Shown here: in pieces, positions 23,813 to 31,659 of the stretch
Layout: each line of letters opens with the position of its first letter
Position numbering within the stretch: the stretch's first letter is position 1
Assembly (NCBI RefSeq): GCF_022179125.1
Contig: NZ_BPQG01000038.1
Coordinates: forward strand, 1 to 49,328
DNA: 49,328 nt
Direction of reading: 5' to 3'
From: Methylobacterium cerastii
Lineage (GTDB): Bacteria > Pseudomonadota > Alphaproteobacteria > Rhizobiales > Beijerinckiaceae
Position numbers and translations under genes: made by a program
The notes under the pieces: model-generated
Told to the model about the DNA's origin: nothing
Databases searched by the model: none
The model's input: only the letters and a program-made list of their open reading frames with translations

Positions 23813-25218
23813 CAGACCAGCTCCGCGATCGGGGCGCGGACGGTGCCGAGCCGTTCGAGCACCCGCGCCACCCGCAAGGCCACGTCCTCGCGCCAGGGCG
23901 CGGCGATCACCTGCACCCCGAGGGGCAGCCCGCCGTCGAGCCAGACCGGCACCGCCGCCACCGGCAGGCCGATGAACGAGATCGGCTGCGTGAACACGCC
24001 GATGTTGGCCCGCACCGGCAGCGAGACGCCGTCGAGGGTGAAGTGCGTCTGGCCGCGCGGCGGCGCCCGGCACGGGGTGGACGGCGCCAGGATCACGTCC
24101 ACGTCCGCGAACAGGTCGGCCACCGCGCCGCGGTACCAGCGGCGGAAGCGCTGCGCCCGCTCGACGAAGGGCGCCGGCAGCATCGCCCCGGCGATGAGGC
24201 GGTCGCGCACCGCCGGATCGAAATCCTCCGGCCGGGTCCGGAGGCGGTCGAGGTGGAGCGCCGCGCCCTCCGCCGCGGTGATCAGGTAGGCCGCCGCCCG
24301 GGCGCGGGCGGCTTCCGGGATCTCGACGACCCGCGTCGCGGACAGCGCCCGGGCCACCACCTGCACCGCCGCGAACGCCTCCGGGTCGCCGCCGCGCGCG
24401 AAGTAGCCCCCGGCCACGGCGATCCGGAGGTCGCCGAGGCCGGAATCCAGCCCCGGCAGGACCGGCTCCGCCGGACGGGCCGTCGCCACCGCGTCGTCCG
24501 GGTCGAGACCCTGCATCGCGTCGTAGGCGAGCGCCAGGTCGGCGACGCTGCGCGCCATCGGCCCGAGGTGGTCGAGGCTGTTGACGAACGGGAAGCTGCC
24601 GGCCCGGGTCAGGCGGCCGTAGGTCGGCTTCAGGCCGAAGCAGCCGCAGAAGGCCGACGGTACCCGGATCGAGCCGTTGGTGTCGGAGCCCAGCGTCAGC
24701 GGCACGAGGCCGGCGGCGATCGCCCCGCCCGAGCCGCTCGACGAGCCGCCGGTCATGTGGCCGGCCCCGTGCGGGTTGCGGCTGTCGCCGTCGTGCACGT
24801 TCTCGCCGGTGAAGTCGTAGGCGTACTCGCCCATGTTGAGCGCGCCGACGAGGATCGCGCCCGCCGCCTCCAGGCGGCGCACCAGGGCGCCGTCGCGCCC
24901 GGCCGGCGCCCGCTCGCGGTTGATCTTCGAGCCCGCCCGCGTCGGCAGGCCGGCGCAGTCGATCAGGTTCTTCACCGCGAAGGGCACGCCGGCGAGCGGC
25001 CCCGGCGGCGTGCCGGCGGCCGTCCGCGCATCGAGGGCGTCGGCCGCGGCCAGCGCCCGGTCGGCGGTCACGTCGGTGAAGGCGTTGATCGCCGGGTCGA
25101 TCCGGGCGATCCGCGCCAGCGCGGCCTCGATCACGGTGCGCGCCCGGACACGCCCCTGCCCGACGCCGGCGGCGATCGAACCGGCCTCGGCCCGGCTCCA
25201 GTCGGTGCTCTGCTCCAT
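23812..25218 (-). CDS. hpxY: AtzE/HpxY-family amidase
   Basis: 468 residues of the amidase-signature family. Lys83 in GVPFAVKNLID, the Ser-rich GGSSSGSGG at 157-165 and nucleophile Ser183 in SDTNGSIRVPSAFCG form the Ser-cisSer-Lys triad. DTNGS in place of the common DTGGS is typical of the AtzE subgroup. AtzE with AtzG deaminates 1-carboxybiuret; the Klebsiella homologue HpxY belongs to the oxalurate branch of purine use. Substrate assignment between these is open; the neighbouring allA and puuE genes favour the purine role. It lies 4 nt after the small hpxX/atzG-like gene. Confidence 0.88.
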   Translation of the reverse strand: MEQSTDWSRAEAGSIAAGVGQGRVRARTVIEAALARIARIDPAINAFTDVTADRALAAADALDARTAAGTPPGPLAGVPFAVKNLIDCAGLPTRAGSKINRERAPAGRDGALVRRLEAAGAILVGALNMGEYAYDFTGENVHDGDSRNPHGAGHMTGGSSSGSGGAIAAGLVPLTLGSDTNGSIRVPSAFCGCFGLKPTYGRLTRAGSFPFVNSLDHLGPMARSVADLALAYDAMQGLDPDDAVATARPAEPVLPGLDSGLGDLRIAVAGGYFARGGDPEAFAAVQVVARALSATRVVEIPEAARARAAAYLITAAEGAALHLDRLRTRPEDFDPAVRDRLIAGAMLPAPFVERAQRFRRWYRGAVADLFADVDVILAPSTPCRAPPRGQTHFTLDGVSLPVRANIGVFTQPISFIGLPVAAVPVWLDGGLPLGVQVIAAPWREDVALRVARVLERLGTVRAPIAELV

Positions 25219-25222
25219 CGCC

Positions 25223-25420
25223 TCAGGCCTCGAAGACCGGGGCGGCCTCGGCCTCGTCGGGCAGCGGGAAGCCGCCGACGAGGTCGGCTGCGGCGGCCAG
25301 CACCCGGAGGTTGGCCGTCACCGGCGCGACCCAGGCGGGATCGAGGCTCAAGCCGAGAAGTGCGGCGCTGGCGGAGGCGAAGGCATCGAGATCCGGCAGC
25401 GGTGCGTCGCGGGTCGTCAT
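25223..25420 (-). CDS. hpxX: HpxX/AtzG-like small subunit (DUF4089)
   Basis: 65 residues. GLSLDPAWVAPVTANLRVLAAAADLVGGFPLPDEAEAAPVF is the DUF4089 pattern. In the cyanuric acid pathway AtzG is a GatC-like small protein that forms a complex with the AtzE amidase and is needed for its activity. Its size, the AtzE-like gene 4 nt downstream and the shared strand all support an obligate partner role. GAGGATG just before the ATG provides the ribosome-binding site. Confidence 0.85.
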   Translation of the reverse strand: MTTRDAPLPDLDAFASASAALLGLSLDPAWVAPVTANLRVLAAAADLVGGFPLPDEAEAAPVFEA

Positions 25421-25606
25421 CGGGCATCCTCATCGAAAGGGCGTGGGCCGAGCGGGGCAGGGTCGGCGGGCAAGGGTTGCGCCAAACCCGGCGCGTAAGG
25501 GGCTTAGTATCGCGCCTGCCCATTTCGCAGGCATGATCCGATCGAGCGGATTTGCCTATTTTATAATCATTTGGCTGACGCTGCGCATCATGCGGGCGCA
25601 GATCGA

Positions 25607-26077
25607 TCAATCGGGGCCGAGGGTCACCGGCCCGATGGCGGCGAACACGCAATCCTCCGGCGTGCCGTCCTCGTGCACGAGCATCGCGAAGGTGCCGGGG
25701 GTCGAGAGCGTCGTCAGGTGCGCGTGCCAGGCCCCGGCGCGGTAGTTGACGCCGGCATGCCCCGGGACCCGGAAGGCGCGGATCGCGGATTCGTCGGGCC
25801 GCCCGTCGCGGTCGGGCGCCACGACGACGAGGTAGGCCTCCACCGCCAGCGGCAGGAAGGCCTGGCTCGAATGGGGATGCCGCTCCAGGCGGGTCAGGGG
25901 CATCAGGCCGGCGAACGGCTCGCTGCGGATCAGGGCGAGGTTGGCGGCCACGCCCACGCGAAAGTTCTCGATCGGGCTCGCATGGTCCTGCCGCGGCCCG
26001 CTGTCCGGTGCGACCAGCAGGTCGGCGAAGGGCCGAAGGGCGGCCTCGTCCACCGGTTCGATCGGGATCGTGCGCAT
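25607..26077 (-). CDS. allA: Ureidoglycolate lyase
   Basis: 156 residues of the AllA family, which splits ureidoglycolate to glyoxylate and urea, the last step of allantoin breakdown. Typical features: IPIEPVDEAALRPFADLL at the N terminus, MPLTRLERHPHSSQAFLPL with the cupin-like His residues, AYLVVVAP, and GVNYRAGAWHAHLTTL. The length is normal. It heads the leftward gene set that continues with the hpxX, hpxY, hpxZ and dpp-like genes after a 186-nt AT-rich gap, and it diverges from the allantoinase gene. Confidence 0.92.
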   Translation of the reverse strand: MRTIPIEPVDEAALRPFADLLVAPDSGPRQDHASPIENFRVGVAANLALIRSEPFAGLMPLTRLERHPHSSQAFLPLAVEAYLVVVAPDRDGRPDESAIRAFRVPGHAGVNYRAGAWHAHLTTLSTPGTFAMLVHEDGTPEDCVFAAIGPVTLGPD

Positions 26078-26142
26078 CGGCGGTCCTGGTTTCACGGCTT
26101 TCCGGCGCCGCGCCGAGGGGGCACGGCGGGCGCCGGCTTCAA

Positions 26143-26165
26143 GCGGGATTCGGGCCGGATCCCGC
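26143..26165. promoter_or_regulatory. Inverted repeat between allA and the allantoinase gene
   Basis: GCGGGAT (26143-26149) and ATCCCGC (26159-26165) form a perfect 7-bp inverted repeat with a 9-nt spacer in the divergent region. It could be the binding site of a common regulator of both arms of the ureide cluster. No regulator gene is adjacent. Confidence 0.35.
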
Positions 26166-26236
26166 GGGCGGGGTTGACGGCGGCCCCGGCCGCGTCCTTG
26201 CGTCGAGGGAGCCTGGCGACCACCCGAGCAGATCCG

Positions 26237-27154
26237 TTGACCGATTCCCGCGACCCTGCCTACCCCCGCGACCTCGTCGGCTACGGCCGCAACCCGCCTC
26301 GGGCCGACTGGCCGGGCGAGGCCCGCGTCGCGGTGCAGATCGTGCTGAACTACGAGGAGGGCGCCGAGAACTGCATCCTGCACGGCGACCCCGCGTCCGA
26401 GGCGTTCCTGTCCGAGATCGTCGGCGCGCAGCCCTGGCCGGGGCAGCGCCACATGAACATGGAATCGCTCTACGAGTACGGCTCGCGCGCCGGGTTCTGG
26501 CGGCTGTGGCGGCTGTTCACGGCCCGCGGGATACCCGTCACCGTGTTCGGCGTGGCGCATGCGCTGATGCGCAACCCGGAGGCCGTCGCGGCGATGCGGG
26601 AGGCCGAGTGGGAGATCGCCAGCCACGGCCTCAAGTGGATCGACATGCGCGACGCCTCCCGCGCGGACGAGGCGGCGGCGATGGACGAGGCGATCCGCAT
26701 CCACGCGGCGGTGACGGGGACGAGGCCCGAGGGCTGGTACACCGGCCGCTCCTCGGTCCACACCCTGGAGCTCGGCCTGGAGCGCGGCTTCACCTACCTG
26801 TCGGATTCCTACGCCGACGACCTGCCCTACTGGCTGACGCAGGCCGGGCGCAACGGCCTCGTGGTGCCCTACACCCTCGACGCCAACGACATGCGGTTCG
26901 CCAGCCTCCAGGGCTTCAATTCCGGCGACCAGTTCTTCGCCTACCTCCGCGACAGCTTCGACGTGCTCTACGCCGAGGGTGCGACGGCGCCCAAGATGAT
27001 GTCGGTCGGCCTGCATTGCCGCCTCGTCGGCCGGCCGGGGCGGATGGCGGCGCTCGCCCGCTTCCTCGACCACGTCGCCGCCCACGACCGCGTCTGGCTC
27101 GCCCGCCGCCTCGACGTCGCCCGCCACTGGATCGCCCGCCATCCGGCGCCGTGA
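26237..27154 (+). CDS. puuE: PuuE-type allantoinase (polysaccharide deacetylase fold)
   Basis: About 305 residues. YPRDLVGYGRNPPRADWPGEARVAVQIVLNYEEGAE, then GSRAGFWRLWRLFTARGIPVTVFGVAHAL, EIASHGLKWID and GWYTGRSSVHTLEL are diagnostic of PuuE, a carbohydrate-esterase-4-like allantoinase found in bacteria that lack the amidohydrolase-type enzyme. It opens the allantoin ring to allantoate. The proposed start is TTG at 26237, because no ATG lies near the conserved N terminus; this is uncertain. The usual neighbour uraD is absent. Confidence 0.9.
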   Translation: MTDSRDPAYPRDLVGYGRNPPRADWPGEARVAVQIVLNYEEGAENCILHGDPASEAFLSEIVGAQPWPGQRHMNMESLYEYGSRAGFWRLWRLFTARGIPVTVFGVAHALMRNPEAVAAMREAEWEIASHGLKWIDMRDASRADEAAAMDEAIRIHAAVTGTRPEGWYTGRSSVHTLELGLERGFTYLSDSYADDLPYWLTQAGRNGLVVPYTLDANDMRFASLQGFNSGDQFFAYLRDSFDVLYAEGATAPKMMSVGLHCRLVGRPGRMAALARFLDHVAAHDRVWLARRLDVARHWIARHPAP

Positions 27155-27206
27155 CGGCCCGGTTCGTGCTCCCCCGCCGGGAAAGCCCCCCTTCGAGAGA
27201 CAGCCC

Positions 27207-28841
27207 ATGACGACGACCACCATCGACGGCCGCACCCTCACCGCAGCGGACGTGCTCGCGGTCGCCCGCCCCGACGCCGCCGGCCACCGCGCCGAGGCGG
27301 TCCTGGACGAGGGCGCGCGAAAGAACCTCGTCGGCGCGCGGGACTACATCGACGCGCACTTCATGACCGACGACGCGCCGCTGATGTATTCGTTCAACAC
27401 CGGCGTCGGCCTGTTCAAGGACCAGCGCGTGCGCATGGACGAGATGCAGGCCTACCAGCGGCTCACCGTCTACGCCCACGCCACCGGCATGGGCGAGCCG
27501 TTCGACGCGGAGGCGGTGCGCGCCACCATGCTGCTGCGCGCCAACGCCTTCGCCTCGAACTTCTCCGGGCCGCGCGTCGCCGTCGTCGACCGGCTGCTCG
27601 CCTGCCTGAACGCCGGGATCGTGCCGGTGATCCCGTCCAAGGGTTCGGTCGGGGCGTCGGGCGACCTCGCGCCGCTGGCACACCTGGCCGGGGCGATCTG
27701 CGGGTTCGCGGAGGCCGAGGCCTATTACGAGGGCCGCCGCATGCCGGCCCGCGAGGCGCTGACGCTGGCGGGCCTTCCGGCCGAATTCCCCCTGGAGGCC
27801 AAGGACGCCTCGGCTCTGATCAACGGCTCCACCGTGTCGCTCGCCGTCGGCGTGCTGGCGCTCGAGGACATGAAGCGGGTGCTGAAGGCCGCCGAGGTCG
27901 CGCTCGCCCTGACGCTCGAGGCGTTGCGGGCGGAGAAGGCCGCCTTCGATCCCCGCGTCCACGCCGCCCGCCCGCACAAGGGCCAGGCGGCCTCGGCCCG
28001 CAACGTGCTGCGGATGATCGGCGATTCCGAGCGCTGCACCGAAGGCGCCCGCGTCACGGTGTTCCCCGACGAGGCCCGCGCGCCCGGCCAAGCCCCGCCG
28101 CCGCGGGTGCAGGACGTGTACTCGCTGCGCTGCGCGCCGCAGGTGCACGGGCCGGTGCGCGAGGCGCTGGCCTACGTCGACGGCATCATGGGCACCGAGA
28201 TCAACGCGGCCACCGACAACCCGCTGATCTTCGCCGACGGGGCCGACCACTACACCTGCATCTCGGCCGGGCACTTCCACGGCGCCTACGTGGCGCAGGC
28301 GATGGACCTGCTCGCCATCACCGCCACCGACCTCGGCTCGATCTCGGAGCGGCGGCTCGCGCGCCTCGTCGACCCGACCATGAGCTACGGCCTGCCGCGC
28401 AACCTGCTCGCCGGCAAGAAGGGCCTCAACACGGGCTTCGCCACCGTGCAATGCACGATGTCGGCCCTCGTCATGGAGAACCGGACCCTGTCGATGCCCG
28501 GCTCGGTCGACTCGATCCCCGGCAAGTCGAACGCCGAGGACCACGTCTCGAACTCGACCTGGTGCGCGCGCAAGGCCCGCACCATCGTCGCCAACGTCGA
28601 GACCATCGTCGCCGGCGAGATCCTGATGGCCTGCCAGGCGCTCTCCCTCGTTGCCGACGTGGCCCGGGAGCATCCCCTCGGCTCCGGCACCCAGGCGGCG
28701 CTGGACGCGGTGCGCAAGGTCATCGCCCCGGCCCTGTCCGGCGACCGCTGGTACCAGAGCGAGATGGAGGCCGCGCTCGCTCTGGTGCGCTCGGGGGCGG
28801 TGGTCGCGGCGGTGGAGGCCGCGGTCGGCCCGCTGGAATAG
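27207..28841 (+). CDS. Histidine/aromatic ammonia-lyase family enzyme (MIO cofactor)
   Basis: 544 residues. The cofactor-forming triad Ala150-Ser151-Gly152 lies in KGSVGASGDLAPLAHL. Tyr61 in MYSFNTGVGLFKDQRV and the YSLRCAPQ loop are the catalytic Tyr regions. YAHATGMGEP (89-98) places His91 at the selectivity position, as in histidine ammonia-lyases, but the first Gly of the usual YGxNTGFG is replaced (YSFNTGVG). The family removes ammonia from histidine, phenylalanine or tyrosine. No hutU, hutI or hutG gene is nearby; instead it follows puuE by 52 nt. The substrate is therefore open. Confidence 0.85.
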   Translation: MTTTTIDGRTLTAADVLAVARPDAAGHRAEAVLDEGARKNLVGARDYIDAHFMTDDAPLMYSFNTGVGLFKDQRVRMDEMQAYQRLTVYAHATGMGEPFDAEAVRATMLLRANAFASNFSGPRVAVVDRLLACLNAGIVPVIPSKGSVGASGDLAPLAHLAGAICGFAEAEAYYEGRRMPAREALTLAGLPAEFPLEAKDASALINGSTVSLAVGVLALEDMKRVLKAAEVALALTLEALRAEKAAFDPRVHAARPHKGQAASARNVLRMIGDSERCTEGARVTVFPDEARAPGQAPPPRVQDVYSLRCAPQVHGPVREALAYVDGIMGTEINAATDNPLIFADGADHYTCISAGHFHGAYVAQAMDLLAITATDLGSISERRLARLVDPTMSYGLPRNLLAGKKGLNTGFATVQCTMSALVMENRTLSMPGSVDSIPGKSNAEDHVSNSTWCARKARTIVANVETIVAGEILMACQALSLVADVAREHPLGSGTQAALDAVRKVIAPALSGDRWYQSEMEAALALVRSGAVVAAVEAAVGPLE

Positions 28842-28914
28842 GCCCCGCGGCCCGCGACCGCATCGGCGCCACAATCGGGTCGCTGGATCGGGCGGGAACG
28901 AGGGGGATTCGATC

Positions 28915-30438
28915 GTGCGCCCTGCCCTTGGCGCGTCCTGTCTGACGCTCGCGACGCTCCTGGCCGTCGCGCCGGTCGCAGCCCGCGCGGCGCCGGCGAC
29001 CGACGCCGCACTTCGCGACGCCGCCTTCCTCGATGCCCTGACCTGGGGCGTCTCGCCCGCGAGCCATGCGGAGCTGCGCGCCAAGGGCCGCGAGCGCTGG
29101 CTCAAGGAGCAGCTTCATCCCCTCGTAAGCCCGCGCCTGCCGGAGGCCGCCCAGGCGCAGGTCGACGCGCTCGCGCCGAAGGGCACGCTGATCGAGCGGA
29201 TCTCCGCCTTCGACGCGCAGGCGAAGGCCGCCAACGCCGAGCCCGACCCGGAGGCGCGCAAGGCCGCGCAGCAGGCCTACCAGGCGGCGCTGTCGGCCAC
29301 GGCCCGGGACGCCGCCGCGGCGACGATCCTGCGGGCGCTGGCGAGCCCCGACCAGCTGCGCGAGCGCATGACCTGGTTCTGGCTCAACCGCTTCAACGTC
29401 CACCAGGGCAAGGCGAACCTGCGGGCGATGGTCGGCGACTACGTCGACGCGGCGATCCGCCCGCACGCGCTGGGCCGCTTCCGCGACCTGCTGGAGGCGA
29501 CCCTGCGGCACCCGGCGATGCTGCGCTACCTCGACAACGCCGACAACGCCGCCGGCCATCTCAACGAGAACTACGCCCGCGAGCTGATGGAGCTGCACAC
29601 AATGGGCGTCGGCTCCGGCTACACGCAGGGCGACGTCGAGGCGCTGGCCCGCATCCTCACGGGCGTCGGCATCGACGCCCGCCCCGAGGACCCGAAGCTG
29701 AAGCCGGAACGGCAGGCCGACCTCGTCCGCGCCGGCCTGTTCGAATTCAACCCGAACCGCCACGATTACGGTGACAAGGTCTTCCTCGGCCACGCGATCC
29801 GCGGCCGCGGCTGGCCGGAGGTCGTCGAGGCCCTCGACCTGATCGCCCGCGCGCCCGCCACCGCGCGGGCCGTGTCGGCGGCGCTCGCGACCTATGTCCT
29901 GGGGGCCCCGCCCCCGGACGCCCTGGTGGCGCGGCTGGCGCAGGTCTTCACCCGCAGCGACGGCGACATCGCCGCCGTGCTCGACGCGCTGGTCCACGCG
30001 CCCGAGTTCGCGGCCTCCCTCGGGGGCGGGTTCAAGGACCCGGTCCGGTACGTGCTCTCGGCCGTGCGCCTCGCCTACGACGACCGGACGATCCGCAACA
30101 CCCTGCCGGTCCAGGGCTGGCTCAACCGCCTCGGCGAGGGCCTGTTCAACCGCTCGACGCCGGACGGCTACCCGCTCGGCGCCGCCGCCTGGAACGGGCC
30201 GGGGCAGATGACGACGCGCTTCGAGATCGCCCGGCAGATCGGGTCGGGCTCCGCCGGCCTGTTCAAGCCGGCCCCCGGCCTGCCCGATGAGCCGGCCTTC
30301 CCGCTCCTCCAGAACGGGCTGTACTTCTCGACCCTGTCGGCGACGCTGGGCGCCCCGACCCGGGACGCCCTCGCCCGCGCCGTCTCCCCGCAGGACTGGA
30401 ACACCCTGTTCCTGTCCGCCCCCGAATTCATGCGCTGA
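28915..30438 (+). CDS. Exported DUF1800 family protein
   Basis: About 507 residues. An N-terminal signal peptide (LATLLAVAPVAARAA) precedes the DUF1800 domain. Diagnostic pieces are FLDALTWGVSPASHAELRAKG, MTWFWLNRFNVHQGK, NENYARELMELHTMGVG, YTQGDVEALARILTGVG and NPNRHDYGDKVFLG. The function of the family is unknown; it is almost always paired with a DUF1501 gene, as here. The GTG at 28915 is the start, supported by GAGGGGG about 6 nt before it. It reads on from the ammonia-lyase gene. Confidence 0.88.
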   Translation: MRPALGASCLTLATLLAVAPVAARAAPATDAALRDAAFLDALTWGVSPASHAELRAKGRERWLKEQLHPLVSPRLPEAAQAQVDALAPKGTLIERISAFDAQAKAANAEPDPEARKAAQQAYQAALSATARDAAAATILRALASPDQLRERMTWFWLNRFNVHQGKANLRAMVGDYVDAAIRPHALGRFRDLLEATLRHPAMLRYLDNADNAAGHLNENYARELMELHTMGVGSGYTQGDVEALARILTGVGIDARPEDPKLKPERQADLVRAGLFEFNPNRHDYGDKVFLGHAIRGRGWPEVVEALDLIARAPATARAVSAALATYVLGAPPPDALVARLAQVFTRSDGDIAAVLDALVHAPEFAASLGGGFKDPVRYVLSAVRLAYDDRTIRNTLPVQGWLNRLGEGLFNRSTPDGYPLGAAAWNGPGQMTTRFEIARQIGSGSAGLFKPAPGLPDEPAFPLLQNGLYFSTLSATLGAPTRDALARAVSPQDWNTLFLSAPEFMR

Positions 30439-30447
30439 AGGCCGCCC

Positions 30448-31650
30448 ATGGACCCGCGCGACCCGCACCGCCGCCACCTGATCCGAGCCTCCCTCGCGCT
30501 CGGGCTCGCGACCGTCGCCGGCCGGGTCTGGGCCGCGCCGAAGGCGGATGCGCGCCTGCTCGTGGTGTTCCTGCGGGGCGCCTACGACGCGGCCAACGTC
30601 GTGATCCCGACGGGCGGCGACTTCTACTACCGCGCCCGGCCGACCCTCGCGGTGGCGCGGCCAAACCCGGCCAACCCCGCGGCGGCCCTGGCGCTCGACG
30701 CCGACTGGAGCCTGCACCCGAGCTTGCGCGACACGATCCTGCCGCTCTACGCGAAGGGGCAGGCCGCCTTCGTGCCGTTTTCGGGCACCGACGACCTCAC
30801 GCGCAGCCATTTCGAGACCCAGGACACGATCGAGCTCGGGCAGACGGTCGGCGCCGCCCGCGACTACAATTCGGGCTTCATGGCGCGGCTCGCCGCCGAG
30901 CTGACGCGGGTGCGGCCGATCGCCTTCACCGAGCAGATCCCGCTGATCTTCCGCGGGCCTGAGACGGTGCCCAACATCGCGATCAACGGGGTCGCCAAGC
31001 CCGGCGTCGACGCGCGCCAGGCCGGGCTGATCACGGCGATGTACCGCGACACGCCGCTTGGCGCGGCGGTGGCCGAGGGGTTCCGCGTGCGCGACGCGGT
31101 CTACCAGTCGGTCTCGGAGCATCAGGCCGAGGCGGATCGCGGCGCCGTCTCGCCGAAGGGCTTCGAGCTCTCGGCCCGGCGCATCGGCCGGCTGATGCGC
31201 GAACAGTTCAACCTCGGCTTCGTCGACGTCGGCGGCTGGGACACGCACGTGAACCAGGGCGCGGCCACCGGCTACCTCGCCGACCGGATCGGCGAGCTCG
31301 GCCGCGGCCTGTCGGGCTTCGTCGAGGAGGTCGGCCCCGTCTGGACCGACACGGTGGTGGTCGTGCTCTCCGAGTTCGGCCGCACCTTCCGCGAGAACGG
31401 CAACCGCGGCACCGATCACGGGCACGGCAGCGTCTACTGGGTGCTGGGCGGCGGGGTTCGCGGCGGCCGCATCGCCGGGCCGCAGGTGCGGTCCGACGAG
31501 GCGCACCTGTTCCAGAACCGGGATCACCCGGTGCTCACCGACTACCGCAGCCTGCTCGCCGGGCTGCTGCGGCGCCTCTACGGGCTCGATCCGGCGAGCC
31601 TCCGGCGGGTGTTCGCGGACGCGGCGCCGGCCGACCTCGGGCTGGTCTGA
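30448..31650 (+). CDS. DUF1501 family protein, probably Tat-exported
   Basis: 400 residues. The N terminus has twin arginines (HRRHLIRASLALGLATVAG) ahead of a hydrophobic stretch and WAAP, a Tat-like signal. The domain shows LVVFLRGAYDAANVVIP, RSHFETQDTIELG, VGGWDTHVNQG and VVVLSEFGRTFRENGNRGTDHGHG, the metal-site region typical of DUF1501, which belongs to the alkaline-phosphatase/sulfatase-like superfamily. It starts 9 nt after the DUF1800 gene, so the two are one unit. The substrate is unknown. Confidence 0.88.
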   Translation: MDPRDPHRRHLIRASLALGLATVAGRVWAAPKADARLLVVFLRGAYDAANVVIPTGGDFYYRARPTLAVARPNPANPAAALALDADWSLHPSLRDTILPLYAKGQAAFVPFSGTDDLTRSHFETQDTIELGQTVGAARDYNSGFMARLAAELTRVRPIAFTEQIPLIFRGPETVPNIAINGVAKPGVDARQAGLITAMYRDTPLGAAVAEGFRVRDAVYQSVSEHQAEADRGAVSPKGFELSARRIGRLMREQFNLGFVDVGGWDTHVNQGAATGYLADRIGELGRGLSGFVEEVGPVWTDTVVVVLSEFGRTFRENGNRGTDHGHGSVYWVLGGGVRGGRIAGPQVRSDEAHLFQNRDHPVLTDYRSLLAGLLRRLYGLDPASLRRVFADAAPADLGLV

Positions 31651-31659
31651 TCCGCGGCG

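Noticed and set aside
25570-25585. Sigma-54-type promoter TTGGCTGACGCTGCGC
   Set aside because: GG-N10-GC spacing is present but the -12 part is weak and it points toward the end of a convergent gene rather than to a start.
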